Assembly: GCA_020072785.1 (NCBI GenBank)
Contig: JAIQGG010000004.1
Span: 1-64,000, forward strand
DNA from: Terriglobia bacterium
GTDB lineage: Bacteria; Acidobacteriota; Terriglobia; Acidiferrales; UBA7541
DNA: 64,000 bases
Direction of reading: 5' to 3'
The notes beneath the pieces are model-generated. The model did no database searches. It had not been told where the DNA came from and saw only the letters and a list, made by a program, of their open reading frames with translations. How positions within the stretch are numbered: the first letter of the stretch is position 1; every line of letters begins with the position of its first letter. The position numbers and the translations under genes were made by a program. Below are positions 16,948-26,825 of this stretch, piece by piece.

Positions 16948-17466
16948 CTATTTCCGTAAGGTGTCTACGATTTCCAGGATTTGTTTGGTGTGGCGCACTT
17001 CGTGATTGGCCAGAAGGCGAAACCAATCGTAGAAATTCAGATTGCCGAGAAACGGGTGCGGCCAGCTGTACGCACGGAGATCCCGGTCGCGTGTTCCCGT
17101 AAGAAACGCGAGTGTGCGCACGCGGGCCGCGCGCAATTCCGCCAGCATATTTTCTTTTGCACCCAGAAGCGCCGGATCCAGGGGAATCGGTGATTTGCGG
17201 CGCAAGATACGCCGGGCGACGATCCACAGCGGCCAGTGCAGGCGCCGGAAGAAAGGGAGCGGCTTTGGCGGGTGCAGGAGGACACGGCCCGCGGCGTCCG
17301 TCACTGTTCGTTCCACCATGGTCAGATGCGCGATCACTTCGGCGGTTGACCACGCCTTCGCCGCGGGCCTGGCCAGCCACTGTCCCGGAGCCACGGAGTC
17401 TGCGGTATGCAGGAGTTCAGTCCGCGAAACGTTGAGAGTTTCCAGGAGAGGATCGAGAGAAGGCAT
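16948..17466 (-). CDS. DinB-superfamily protein
   Basis: 172 residues. Four-helix DinB/YfiT-type protein with the metal-ligand histidines in AEVIAHLTMVE and LANHEVRHTKQI. Family members include bacillithiol and mycothiol transferases and many of unknown role, so the substrate cannot be given. ATG 17466 has CGGAG nine bases before it. A TTG at 17493 that overlaps the gatA stop is possible but lacks a binding site. It is just downstream of gatA and probably cotranscribed. Confidence 0.75.
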   Translation of the reverse strand: MPSLDPLLETLNVSRTELLHTADSVAPGQWLARPAAKAWSTAEVIAHLTMVERTVTDAAGRVLLHPPKPLPFFRRLHWPLWIVARRILRRKSPIPLDPALLGAKENMLAELRAARVRTLAFLTGTRDRDLRAYSWPHPFLGNLNFYDWFRLLANHEVRHTKQILEIVDTLRK

Positions 17467-17489
17467 AGCGGATGGCTCCGAAACGGCGG

Positions 17490-18929
17490 TCAAAGGTTTG
17501 CGCCGCCCGCCAGTTCGAAAGCCTGGGCCAACTGCAGGGCGCGTGTTTCGGCGAAGGCCGGGGCGAAGATCTGCAGGCCGACGGGCAGGCCGCCGGGAAG
17601 TTTGCCGCAGGGCACGGAGATGCCTGGGAGGCCCGCGAGCGATCCAGTAACCGTATATATATCAGCAAGATACATTTGCAGGGGATCGGCCGTGCGCTCC
17701 CCCAGCTTAAAGGGCGGCACCGGCGACGTGGGGGTGAGGATGGCGTCCACCTTGGTGAAGGCGTTCTGGAAATCCTGGGCGATCAGGGTGCGCACCTTCT
17801 GGCCCTTGAGATAGTAGGCGTCGTAGTAGCCGGCGGAGAGAACATAGGTACCGAGGACGATGCGGCGCTTGACCTCCGCGCCGAAGCCCGTGCCGCGTGT
17901 CTTGCGGTACATGCCGACGAGAGAATCGCCGTTAACGCGCAGGCCAAAGCGCACGCCGTCGTAGCGCGCCAGGTTGGAACTGGCTTCGGCGGTGGCGATG
18001 ATGTAGTAGGTGGCGATGGCGTAGTCGGTGTGTGGCATGGTTACTTCGACGAGTTCGCAGCCCAGCGATTTGAAAAGGGCGATGCCCGCCTCGATCTTCC
18101 GGCGGACGCCGGGGTCCATGCCCGCGCCGAAATATTCTTTGGGAATGCCCAGGCGCAGGCCTTTGACAGGCTTGGCGGCTTCGGTGATGTAGTCGGGAAC
18201 CGGGTCGGTGGTGGAGGTGGCGTCGCGGGGATCGCGCCCGGCGATGACGCCCAGGATCGCGGCGATGTCGCGCACCGAGGTAGCGAGAGGGCCGATGCGG
18301 TCCAGCGAGGAGGCGAAGGCGATCAGGCCGTAGCGCGAGACGCGGCCGTAGCTGCCCATCATGGCTGGAATGCCGCAGAAGGAGCCGGGTTGGCGGATGG
18401 AGCCGCCGGTGTCCGTGCCCAGAGCGGCGACGGCCAGGCCCGCCGCCACGGCGGCCGCGGAGCCGCCGCTGGAACCGCCGGGGACGCAGCCGGGGGCCGC
18501 GGGATTGCCTACCGGGCCGTAGGCGGAGTTTTCATTGGAGCTGCCCATGGCGAATTCGTCGCAATTGGTCTTGCCGAGGAGAACGGCGCCGGCGGCTTCG
18601 AGCCTTTCGACGGCGGTGGCGTCATAGGGCGGGAAATAGTTTTTCAGCATCTTCGAGCCACAGGTGGTGGCCACGCCGCGGGTGCTGATGGTGTCCTTGA
18701 TGGCGATGGGGACGCCGGCCAGCGGGGGCAAGGGCTTGCCGGCGGCGATGAGGGTGTCCACGCGATCGGCCTGGTCGTAGGCGCGTTCCGGGGAAAGCGC
18801 CAGGAAGGCGTTGAGCTCCCAGTTGCGCGCTTCGATGCGCTTGTAGAATTCGGCGGTCAGCTCGCGGGCGGAGATATTCTTCGCCGCGAGGGCCTCTCGT
18901 ACGCCGTCGATTGTCCAGTTCGTCGCCAT
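17490..18929 (-). CDS. gatA: Asp-tRNA(Asn)/Glu-tRNA(Gln) amidotransferase subunit A
   Basis: 479 residues. Amidase-signature enzyme that frees ammonia from glutamine for the transamidation of Glu-tRNA(Gln) or Asp-tRNA(Asn). The catalytic triad is visible: Lys78 in GVPIAIKDT, cis-Ser153 in PGGSSGGS, and Ser177 in GTDTGGSIRQ. It starts 16 bases after the gatC stop. gatB, the tRNA-handling subunit, is not in the window. Confidence 0.96.
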   Translation of the reverse strand: MATNWTIDGVREALAAKNISARELTAEFYKRIEARNWELNAFLALSPERAYDQADRVDTLIAAGKPLPPLAGVPIAIKDTISTRGVATTCGSKMLKNYFPPYDATAVERLEAAGAVLLGKTNCDEFAMGSSNENSAYGPVGNPAAPGCVPGGSSGGSAAAVAAGLAVAALGTDTGGSIRQPGSFCGIPAMMGSYGRVSRYGLIAFASSLDRIGPLATSVRDIAAILGVIAGRDPRDATSTTDPVPDYITEAAKPVKGLRLGIPKEYFGAGMDPGVRRKIEAGIALFKSLGCELVEVTMPHTDYAIATYYIIATAEASSNLARYDGVRFGLRVNGDSLVGMYRKTRGTGFGAEVKRRIVLGTYVLSAGYYDAYYLKGQKVRTLIAQDFQNAFTKVDAILTPTSPVPPFKLGERTADPLQMYLADIYTVTGSLAGLPGISVPCGKLPGGLPVGLQIFAPAFAETRALQLAQAFELAGGANL

Positions 18930-18945
18930 CGTGTCTTTCGAACTC

Positions 18946-19248
18946 CTATCTCTCGATGACCTTGGGGACGCGGAAATAGGGCGGCTCGGGGTCCGGGGCA
19001 TGCTGGAGGACGTCCCCGGCCACGTCGCAGGGCAGGACGGTGTCCTCGCGCAGGGTGGCGTCGGCGGCCTGGTCGCTGGAGAGCACCTGGGCCATAGGCG
19101 CGACGCCGGTGGTGTCCAGCTCGTTGAGCTTGCCGATGTATTCGAGAATGGAATCGAGCTGCGAGCGGTAAGTTTCGATCTCCGCTTCGCGCAACTCCAG
19201 GTAGGCCAGGTCGGCCACCCGCAGCACATCTTCCCGGCTGATCTTCAT
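18946..19248 (-). CDS. gatC: Asp-tRNA(Asn)/Glu-tRNA(Gln) amidotransferase subunit C
   Basis: 100 residues with the GatC pattern: VLRVADLAYLELREAEIETY, then LDSILEYIGKLNELDTTGVAP and a C-terminal PYFRVPKVIE that wraps around GatA. GatC stabilises the GatA-GatB interface. It is the first gene of the gatCA pair. Confidence 0.95.
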   Translation of the reverse strand: MKISREDVLRVADLAYLELREAEIETYRSQLDSILEYIGKLNELDTTGVAPMAQVLSSDQAADATLREDTVLPCDVAGDVLQHAPDPEPPYFRVPKVIER

Positions 19249-19321
19249 GCAAGGCTCCGGCGCGAACCGCGCGAGAAAGCGAGAGGGAATTCTAGCACAG
19301 GGGCGGGGCGGGGCCGCGCGG

Positions 19322-20602
<1,281 letters not shown>

Positions 20603-20671
20603 CACTTTTCAATTCTAGCGTGAATTGGGCGCAGGATGAAATCGCGACCGGTGACTGTTTCAAGGCAGACC

Positions 20672-22474
20672 TTAGCGAGGAGGGCTGGATGGGGCGGAGG
20701 CGAGGGCCTGTTCAACGAGGGCGAGTTGCTGGCTGGCGGGCTGGCTGTCGGGGTGGTAGCGCAGTTCTTCGAGGAACGCGGCTTTGGCGGCGTTGCGGTC
20801 GCCCAGCTGCAACAGGACCAGGCCGAGGGCCATGTGGTAGCCGGCGCCGGCGGGTTTGCGGGCGATGGCCAGGCGCAACTGCGCGGCGGCTTCCGGGAAG
20901 CGCCCTTCGCGGTAATAGGTCATGCCTAGATAGGAATATTGATCGGCATCCGAGGGATTGATGGCGATGGCGCGGCGCAGGAAGGTTTCGGCGGCGTCCA
21001 GGCGCTTCAGCCGGTAGTTCACGTAGCCGAAGTTGTAGTTGGCCAGCCAGAAGTCCGGCCGGTCGAGGACGATCCCTCCGAAGATGGCGGCAGCCTCATC
21101 CAGGCGGCCGCGCTCTGCGAACTGGGAGGCGAGATTGTTGCGGGCCATGGTGTTGCGGGGAGCGCGGGCGACGGCGTGAGAGTAGAGCGCAAGATTGTCG
21201 CGCCAGGGCGAGGCCTGTGCCGCCGTAGCGAAGCTCAGCGCGACGATCAGCAGAGCGGCGATGCCCAGGCTGGGAGAAAACGAGCGCGGCGCAGAATCGG
21301 CAGCCGCGAAGCGCTGGAAGCTCTTCAGCAGCGAGCAGCAGACCAGGGCCAGGGCGATGCTGGGGAGATAAAGATAGCGGTCGTGGACGAAATCGTCCTG
21401 CTGAAAGAAGGCGATGTTCAGGACGGGGAGAAGGGGCAGGGCGAACCACGCGGCGGCCGCCGGGATGGCGGCATCCCGGGAGCGGCGCCACCAGAGCCAG
21501 GCGCAGGCGGCGACGAGGCCGAGGACGATCAACGGAAGCCAGAAGGCGGAACTCCCCGGGCTCCCGACCAGAGGGAAATCATAGAAGAGGCTGAGTCCCG
21601 CGGGCCAGACGAGCTGGCGGAGATAGAACAAAACAAGCGCAGGTGCGGAGAAAAAGACGGTGCGGGCGGAAAGCCAGTGTGATTCCTCCCGGAAACCGTG
21701 GAGCACGGCGAAGCGCGCCGCCAGGTAAAGAGCCGTGACGCCGAGCAAGGGCAGTATTTCGCGTATGGCCCTCCGGAAGCGGTTGGCGAAGCCGTGAAGG
21801 GCTTCGGTGGCGGGGGCGACCCCGGCCAGTACATAGAGGAAAACGATCGCCGGGAGCACGATCGAGGTCTCCTTGCACAAGAGGGCTGCGGCATAACAGG
21901 CGAGTGCGGCGAGGCGCAGAGCAGGGCGCGGCGCCTCCGTGTGACGCAGCCAGAGAAGGAGGCTTCCCAGGACTCCGAGAGCGGCCAGCGCATCAGTCGC
22001 TCCGGAAACCCAGACCACGGATTCGAGATGCACGGGGTGCACGCCGAAGAGCAGGGCGCCGGCGGCGGCGATCCAGGGATCGCGGAAGTGGCGCTGGAAC
22101 AGAGAAAAAACCAACAGGGTCGCCGCCAGGTGCAGGGCGAGACTCGCGAGGTGCCAGCCCGGGGCGTGCTGGCCGAACAGGGCATCGTTGAGCCGCAGCC
22201 AGAGGAAGAACAACGGGCGATAGTAGTTTTTCGCCGCCGCGGGATCATGGAAGCCCCAGACCGAGGAAACAAAGTAGGCGGGCACGGAACTCCAGTTACG
22301 GATCGCGGGGTTGTTCACCACCTGCACATCGTCGTCGTAGACGAAGCCGTAGCGCAGGGCCGGCAGGTAGGGAAGCGCGGTGACGACCGCAAGAAAGACC
22401 AGAAAAGCCACGCGAGACGGGTGCACGGCGGAAGGTGCGCCGGGTGTGCCGGAAGCGGTGCGATCCGCGCTCAT
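20672..22474 (-). CDS. TMTC-like GT-C membrane glycosyltransferase with TPR domain
   Basis: 600 residues from ATG 22474. About ten to twelve hydrophobic helices, beginning VAFLVFLAVVTALPYLPAL. The first loop has YDDDVQVVNN, an acidic motif typical of GT-C enzymes using lipid-linked sugars, followed later by YYRPLFFLW and HPVHLESVVWVSGATD. The C-terminal 150 residues form TPRs (for example DQYSYLGMTYYREGRFPEAA). The layout resembles TMTC/DUF1736-type O-mannosyltransferases. Donor and acceptor are not known. No partner genes are adjacent. Confidence 0.7.
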   Translation of the reverse strand: MSADRTASGTPGAPSAVHPSRVAFLVFLAVVTALPYLPALRYGFVYDDDVQVVNNPAIRNWSSVPAYFVSSVWGFHDPAAAKNYYRPLFFLWLRLNDALFGQHAPGWHLASLALHLAATLLVFSLFQRHFRDPWIAAAGALLFGVHPVHLESVVWVSGATDALAALGVLGSLLLWLRHTEAPRPALRLAALACYAAALLCKETSIVLPAIVFLYVLAGVAPATEALHGFANRFRRAIREILPLLGVTALYLAARFAVLHGFREESHWLSARTVFFSAPALVLFYLRQLVWPAGLSLFYDFPLVGSPGSSAFWLPLIVLGLVAACAWLWWRRSRDAAIPAAAAWFALPLLPVLNIAFFQQDDFVHDRYLYLPSIALALVCCSLLKSFQRFAAADSAPRSFSPSLGIAALLIVALSFATAAQASPWRDNLALYSHAVARAPRNTMARNNLASQFAERGRLDEAAAIFGGIVLDRPDFWLANYNFGYVNYRLKRLDAAETFLRRAIAINPSDADQYSYLGMTYYREGRFPEAAAQLRLAIARKPAGAGYHMALGLVLLQLGDRNAAKAAFLEELRYHPDSQPASQQLALVEQALASAPSSPPR

Positions 22475-22536
22475 GGCACGACTATAGCATCGGGAGATTG
22501 CGCCGCACGGGGCGTCGTGCGGCAAGGATTGCGGGT

Positions 22537-22559
22537 CCGCAAACAGGCGCTGTTTGCGG
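22537..22559. repeat. 10-bp inverted repeat hairpin
   Basis: CCGCAAACAG-GCG-CTGTTTGCGG in the 143-base gap between the HD gene and the TMTC-like gene. A second dyad CCGCACG/CGTGCGG is at 22503-22522. No T-run on either strand, so a rho-independent terminator is not supported. Confidence 0.4.
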
Positions 22560-22617
22560 TACGGCTCCGGCGCGTTTCTGCAGAAGGAGTTTCGTTGGGC
22601 CCTCGCGGAACCATGGA

Positions 22618-23202
22618 CTAGGCGATGGTTCCGCGGAGTCCCAGGGCGTCGGCGTGTTCGCGCAGGGCGGCGATGCAGAAGGCGATGTGTTCTTCGAGGG
22701 GGAGGCCCAGCTCTTCGGCGCCCTTGAGGACATCCTCGCGGCTGACGCCGCGGGCGAAGGCTTTGTCCTTGAGGCGTTTCTTCACGGAGCTGATTTCGAG
22801 ATCGAGGATGCTCTTGGAGGGACGGATGTAGGCGCAGGCGGTGAGGAAGCCGGCGAGCTCGTCGCAGGCGAAGAGGGTGTGTTCGAGGGGGGATTTGCGG
22901 AGGACGCCGGTGTAATCGGCGTGGGAGAGGATGGCGCGGGTGATCTCTTCGGAGTAGCCGAGCTCGCGCAGGATCTTGACGCCTTCGGCGGGATGCTCCT
23001 GGTCGGCGGCATGGGTGGCGTTGGGCCAGCGTTCGTAGTCGAAATCGTGGAGCAGGGCGGTGAGGCCCCAGAGTTCCTCGTCAGCGCCGTTCTTGCGGGC
23101 GTAGGCGCGGACGCAGGCTTCGACGGCCAGAGCGTGTTTGCGCAGGCTTTCCGAGGCCGTGTATTCGCAGAGCAGCTTCCAGGCATCGTCGCGGGTGGGC
23201 AT
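22618..23202 (-). CDS. HD-domain phosphohydrolase
   Basis: 194 residues. HD-superfamily fold: H in RKHALAVEACVRAYA, the HD pair in TALLHDFDYERW, H in the ADQEHPAEG segment and D in ILSHADYTG, the usual metal-binding set. The HDIG-type predicted hydrolase acts on an unknown nucleotide or phosphoester. ATG 23202 is preceded by CGGAGGAGAATCAGCG, a near-perfect ribosome binding site. Confidence 0.8.
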   Translation of the reverse strand: MPTRDDAWKLLCEYTASESLRKHALAVEACVRAYARKNGADEELWGLTALLHDFDYERWPNATHAADQEHPAEGVKILRELGYSEEITRAILSHADYTGVLRKSPLEHTLFACDELAGFLTACAYIRPSKSILDLEISSVKKRLKDKAFARGVSREDVLKGAEELGLPLEEHIAFCIAALREHADALGLRGTIA

Positions 23203-23600
23203 TCGCTGATTCTCCTCCGTTGAAAAAAGATAGCTTACCGTAGGAGCGGGCACAGTCCAAACGGCGGAAGAAGGAAAAAGATTAGACACAGAGAGCACCC
23301 CGACTGAGTCGGGGGAGACGCCGGGCACGGGGTTGGGAGAGGAGAAGAGAAAAATGAAAATGGCGCGGAAAGAGCGGAAAAGAGAGAGGAAATGGACGAG
23401 CCTGTCCGCGCGGACAGGCGAAGATTTGGCGTAAAAGCGGGAAAAGAATTTACGGCACGGAAAAAATAATTGCAGAATCCTCTTGACAGAAAACGGCCAT
23501 TCGCGGGATAGTGCCGCTGCGCCAGTTTCTGCCTTCCCCAGAGCACGTTCCTGCGTTTCTTCCTATCCGCACGCCGGACAAAAGTCAGCGAGGAGCACCG
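23203..23600. other. Divergent intergenic region with inverted repeats
   Basis: About 400 bases between the HD gene (minus) and the XRE gene (plus), visibly richer in A than the surroundings. It holds a perfect 20-bp palindrome at 23400-23419 (GCCTGTCCGCGCGGACAGGC), a smaller dyad CCCCGAC-TGA-GTCGGGG at 23298-23314, and the XRE promoter. I see no convincing coding sequence. Confidence 0.6.
23483..23512 (+). promoter_or_regulatory. Sigma-70 promoter of the XRE regulator
   Basis: Consensus TTGACA (23483-23488), 18-base spacer, GATAGT (23507-23512). It is about 90 bases before the GTG start. Confidence 0.65.
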
Positions 23601-24353
23601 GTGTCGGCACAAAACGAAGCGATGAGCACGTTCGAAATGGATCGGGAAGTCATACGCTGCAAAACCTGCGGTCTCGTGCAGTACCGCACGCGCACCGGCA
23701 ATTGCCGGAGGTGCGTGCGGGCGCTCCCTCAGCGCCTGGAGTTCCTGATACCTCCGCCAGCTCCGCTGGAAGAGGCAGGTGCCGAGCCCGCACAGGAGAA
23801 GTTGGTCAACCAGGAGACGGTCGAGAACATTGGCCAGCGCATCCGGCAGTTGCGCGAGTCGCGCGGGATGACGCAAAGCCAGTTGCAGTCACGCTCGAAA
23901 GTTTCCCGGTCGTACCTCTCGCGCATCGAGAGCGGGCAGATGACGCCGAGTCTCGGGACGCTGGAGAAAATCTCCGAAGCGCTAGGCGTGGGCCTCAACC
24001 GCTTCTTCATCCCGGAATCGGATGGAGAGGCGCTGCTGGAAGATCCCTTCATCCAGGGGTTGCGGCCGTTTCTGCGGCAGCTGGATTGGGAGCAGTGGCA
24101 ATCGATCCTGAAGCGCCTGCAAGCGATCAGCGACCATGTTTCCGGAGGGCCGATCACACTCCGCCCTATCGGTAACCCGGCGCGGCTGACGCCGGCGGTG
24201 CCGGGCCATGGCCAGTTCGGCCACGCAAACAACGGGAACGGCCATATGAGTGGCCACCTGAACGATCAGACGGCGCACCTGCAGAATTCGGCGCAGGGTG
24301 GTTATCTGCGCCGGCCGGGCGCTCCGGTTTATCAGCGGCCGCTCGCGCGGTAG
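23601..24353 (+). CDS. XRE-family regulator with N-terminal zinc ribbon
   Basis: 250 residues. The N-terminal segment C-K-T-C-G-L-V followed by C-R-R-C (about residues 17-35) is a small zinc ribbon. A classic HTH_3 domain follows (about 75-130: IRQLRESRGMTQSQL and SYLSRIESGQMTPSLGTL). The C-terminal 70 residues are rich in Gly, Asn, His and Gln and probably unstructured. Start chosen is GTG 23601 with AGGAG five bases before; ATG 23622 lacks a site. Targets are unknown. It is monocistronic with a strong promoter and terminator. Confidence 0.8.
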   Translation: MSAQNEAMSTFEMDREVIRCKTCGLVQYRTRTGNCRRCVRALPQRLEFLIPPPAPLEEAGAEPAQEKLVNQETVENIGQRIRQLRESRGMTQSQLQSRSKVSRSYLSRIESGQMTPSLGTLEKISEALGVGLNRFFIPESDGEALLEDPFIQGLRPFLRQLDWEQWQSILKRLQAISDHVSGGPITLRPIGNPARLTPAVPGHGQFGHANNGNGHMSGHLNDQTAHLQNSAQGGYLRRPGAPVYQRPLAR

Positions 24354-24378
24354 CTGCGTTCGCGCAGGAAAGTATTTT

Positions 24379-24420
24379 GCGGTGCGCGTGCCCCGATGGG
24401 GCACGCGCACCGCTTTTTTT
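24379..24420 (+). terminator. Intrinsic terminator of the XRE gene
   Basis: A perfect 16-bp stem (24379-24394 with 24398-24413) with a 3-base loop and seven T residues at 24414-24420. Confidence 0.95.
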
Positions 24421-24476
24421 ATTGGCAGCGCCGGCGCCGCGGGCGGGCGAGCGACAGGCAGGGTGCCGGAGAGCGG

Positions 24477-25217
24477 CTATTCGCGGACGACCGTGACGTT
24501 GGCGGCGGGGACTTCCAGGCGCAGGAGGCGGTGCTGCGAATCGAGGTACAGGAGCACCTCGAGATCGGCGGTGGAGACGCGCAGGCCCTCGTAGGATTTT
24601 CCGGCGGAGGTCTGCGTGCCGGTGGCTTCGACGGTGACGGAGCCGGGAGTGAGGTCCTGGGGGATGAGCACGGGAAAGACCTGCGGGCCGCGCTTGGACC
24701 AGTCGTAGAGGCGGGCGAGGATGGCGTAGTGGTGGTAGAGGTTGTTGTCGAGGATGGCGATCCTGGGAGAAGCGAAAGTCAGCTCCTGCTGGAAGGGCTT
24801 GGCGCCTTCCACCTCCAGGTCGATTTTGGCGACGCCGTTTTCGAAGAGGATGTGCGCGCCGTTTTTCTTGTCGCTCTGCGAGGACCATTCGTAGCTGAGG
24901 GGCGCGCCGTCGGGCTGCAGCTGTAGGACGGAGGTAACGCGCGTGGCGTGGCCGTCCGCGGGCGTGAGCTGCACCGAGCCGCGCGCCATCCAGCTGGCGC
25001 CGTCGGCGGCAACTTCAAACTCCTCGGTGCCCACCTGCTGCCCGTCAAGCAGGATACGCAGCTTGCCTTTGTCCGGGGCGAGGAGGCCCGCTGCGGCGGC
25101 CGCGGGAGCGGCTTTCTTGTGCTTCTGCGCGGCGTGCAGCAGCGCGGGGCGCGGGGCGAGCCCGGCGGCGAGAGACAGGATCGTGGCAGCCAAGAGCCAA
25201 GTGCGGCGGTGCTTCAT
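24477..25217 (-). CDS. Secreted protein of unknown function
   Basis: 246 residues from ATG 25217, preceded by GGGAGGC. Signal peptide MKHRRTWLLAATILSLAAGL, then an Ala/Lys linker. The mature domain is beta-rich (LLDGQQVGTEEFEV, LQLQPDGAPLSYEWSS) and recalls lipoprotein-carrier or DUF3108-like folds, but I cannot assign it. It is the last gene of a minus-strand run after aroK. Confidence 0.7.
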   Translation of the reverse strand: MKHRRTWLLAATILSLAAGLAPRPALLHAAQKHKKAAPAAAAAGLLAPDKGKLRILLDGQQVGTEEFEVAADGASWMARGSVQLTPADGHATRVTSVLQLQPDGAPLSYEWSSQSDKKNGAHILFENGVAKIDLEVEGAKPFQQELTFASPRIAILDNNLYHHYAILARLYDWSKRGPQVFPVLIPQDLTPGSVTVEATGTQTSAGKSYEGLRVSTADLEVLLYLDSQHRLLRLEVPAANVTVVRE

Positions 25218-25273
25218 TGTTTCAGCCTCCCTGGTGCGTTCGAAAAATCCACCAAAGCCGTTGCCAGCGGCGG

Positions 25274-25870
25274 CTACGACGGGCGTTTCTCGCCGAGCAG
25301 ATGCGCCGTGTCGCCCGGGGTGACGATACCCAGCTGCAGAATGCGGGCGACGACGGCCGCCGGACTCCCGGAGCTGTCCACGCGATAGTCGGCCTGCTGA
25401 TAGGAGGGCAGGCGTTGCGCGTAGAGAGCGCGGAAACTGGCTTCGTCGCGGAACAACGGGCGGCCGGTCATGGTCATGCAGCGGGCCAGGAGAATTTCGA
25501 CGGGACATTCGAGCCAGATGACGGGGACGCCGGCGTTACGCAGCAATTCGAAATTGGCGGAATGGGCGTAGGTGCCGCCACCCAGGGCCAGGACGGTGGG
25601 TTCGGCGCGCTCGATGGCGCGGCCCAGGACGGCCTGCAGCTGTTCGTGCTCGAGCTGGCGGAAGGCCGGCTCGCCGTGGCGTTCGAAAAATTCGGGGATG
25701 CACAGGCCGGCGGCCTGCTCGATGCGTTCATCGAGGTCGGCAAAGCGCCAGGCCAGCTGGCGGGCGAGGAGCGCGCCGACGGTGGATTTGCCGCAGCCCA
25801 TAAAGCCGGCCAGGCAAAGCACGGAGGGGCGTGCGGCGGGGCCGCGCGGGGGCGAAGGTTGCATGGGCAT
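25274..25870 (-). CDS. aroK: Shikimate kinase
   Basis: 198 residues. Phosphorylates shikimate at the 3-hydroxyl in the chorismate pathway. Walker A is GFMGCGKST (about 22-30), the shikimate-binding DLDERIE follows, then F-F-x-x-H-G-E-x-x-F-R and the ALGGGTYAHSAN loop; the lid arginine is in GRPLFRD. ATG 25870 is used; ATG 25864 two codons later is possible. It lies 18 bases after the DUF4097 gene. Confidence 0.93.
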   Translation of the reverse strand: MPMQPSPPRGPAARPSVLCLAGFMGCGKSTVGALLARQLAWRFADLDERIEQAAGLCIPEFFERHGEPAFRQLEHEQLQAVLGRAIERAEPTVLALGGGTYAHSANFELLRNAGVPVIWLECPVEILLARCMTMTGRPLFRDEASFRALYAQRLPSYQQADYRVDSSGSPAAVVARILQLGIVTPGDTAHLLGEKRPS

Positions 25871-25888
25871 GCGAGGGCGCGAAAGCGA

Positions 25889-26824
25889 TCAATCGCGCTT
25901 TCGGATGCGGATTGTACCACTGAACGAGGAGAGGTTGACCTGGGCGAGGCCGGCGTTGACGCTGCCAGCGAGGCTCTTGGCAAACTTCGAGGAAAGGTGC
26001 TTCAGGCCGTGGGAATCGGGCTTGAGGAAGTCTTGGGCCTGATTGTCCACGGTGCCGCTGGTAGTCTGGGCCTTGAGGTCGAAAGAATCGCTGCCGGAGA
26101 AGCGCACCTCGACCAGGCCCATGCCGCTCTTCATGGTGTAGATGCCGTCGCGCAGAAAATCGCCGTCGTAGAGAATGTTGCCGGAGGTCGTGGAGACGTT
26201 GAGATTGTTGAGCTGCGGCTGCAGGAACTGCGCGCTGCCGCTGATCGAGGCGAAGTTGAGCTTGCCGGCGCATTGCATGCACTGCAGCGATCCGCTGACG
26301 GTCTTTACGATGATGTAGCCGGAGACTTCCTTGAGGTGCACATCGCCGGCGACGGATTCCAGGGTCATGTCGCCATAGACCTGCTCGACGTAGATAGTGC
26401 CCATGCTGGTGGTGTGAATCTGCAGCTCGCTCTCTTCGGGAACGGTGATGTCGAAGGTGGTTTCGACCTCGGCGGGCTTGGCGCTCTTGTCGAGAATGGT
26501 GGTGGAGAGGCCGATGCGGTTAGCCGCCTGCTCCATCTCCACGGCGACTTTGGCGGAAGCCCGGTTGCCGGCGATGACCACTTCGGGATTCTTCCAGGAC
26601 TTTACTTCGATGCGGCCGTTAGTGGCGTTCTGGATGGTGAGGACGGGGTGGGTGCTCACCGTGAAATGCTTTTCGATGTGCTGGCCGGCGGCCTGCGCGG
26701 AGGAGAGGGGCAAAAGAACAGCCGCAGCTCCCAGAAAAAGAGTTGACCGCTTCGCGGTCGCCCAGAAAGCTGACCGCTTCGCGGTCACCCAGAAGATCGC
26801 CCAGCAGGTCGCAGGTGTCGGCAT
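25889..26824 (-). CDS. DUF4097-family secreted beta-helix protein with repeats in the signal peptide
   Basis: 311 residues. The mature protein is a run of short beta repeats (IHTTSMGTIYVEQVYGDMTLESV, KTVSGSLQCM, STTSGNILYDG) typical of DUF4097/adhesin-type solenoids found next to ECF sigma and anti-sigma genes. The signal peptide core LFLGAAAVLLPLSSAQA is preceded by two in-frame copies of the palindromic repeat, giving WVTAKRSAFW-ATAKRST. ATG 26824 starts one base after the anti-sigma stop. Likely a cell-envelope stress protein of the sigma operon. Confidence 0.8.
   Translation of the reverse strand: MPTPATCWAIFWVTAKRSAFWATAKRSTLFLGAAAVLLPLSSAQAAGQHIEKHFTVSTHPVLTIQNATNGRIEVKSWKNPEVVIAGNRASAKVAVEMEQAANRIGLSTTILDKSAKPAEVETTFDITVPEESELQIHTTSMGTIYVEQVYGDMTLESVAGDVHLKEVSGYIIVKTVSGSLQCMQCAGKLNFASISGSAQFLQPQLNNLNVSTTSGNILYDGDFLRDGIYTMKSGMGLVEVRFSGSDSFDLKAQTTSGTVDNQAQDFLKPDSHGLKHLSSKFAKSLAGSVNAGLAQVNLSSFSGTIRIRKRD
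26742..26760. repeat. Dispersed palindromic repeat, copy 2 (inside DUF4097 gene)
   Basis: GTTGACCGCTTCGCGGTCG, read on the minus strand as A-T-A-K-R-S-T in the signal peptide n-region. Confidence 0.85.
26770..26788. repeat. Dispersed palindromic repeat, copy 3 (inside DUF4097 gene)
   Basis: CTGACCGCTTCGCGGTCAC, 27 bases (9 codons) from copy 2, read as V-T-A-K-R-S-A. Confidence 0.85.
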
Positions 26825-26825
26825 G

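Noticed and set aside
22475-22617. Intrinsic terminator between HD and TMTC-like genes
   Set aside because: Strong dyads are present but no T-run follows on either strand.
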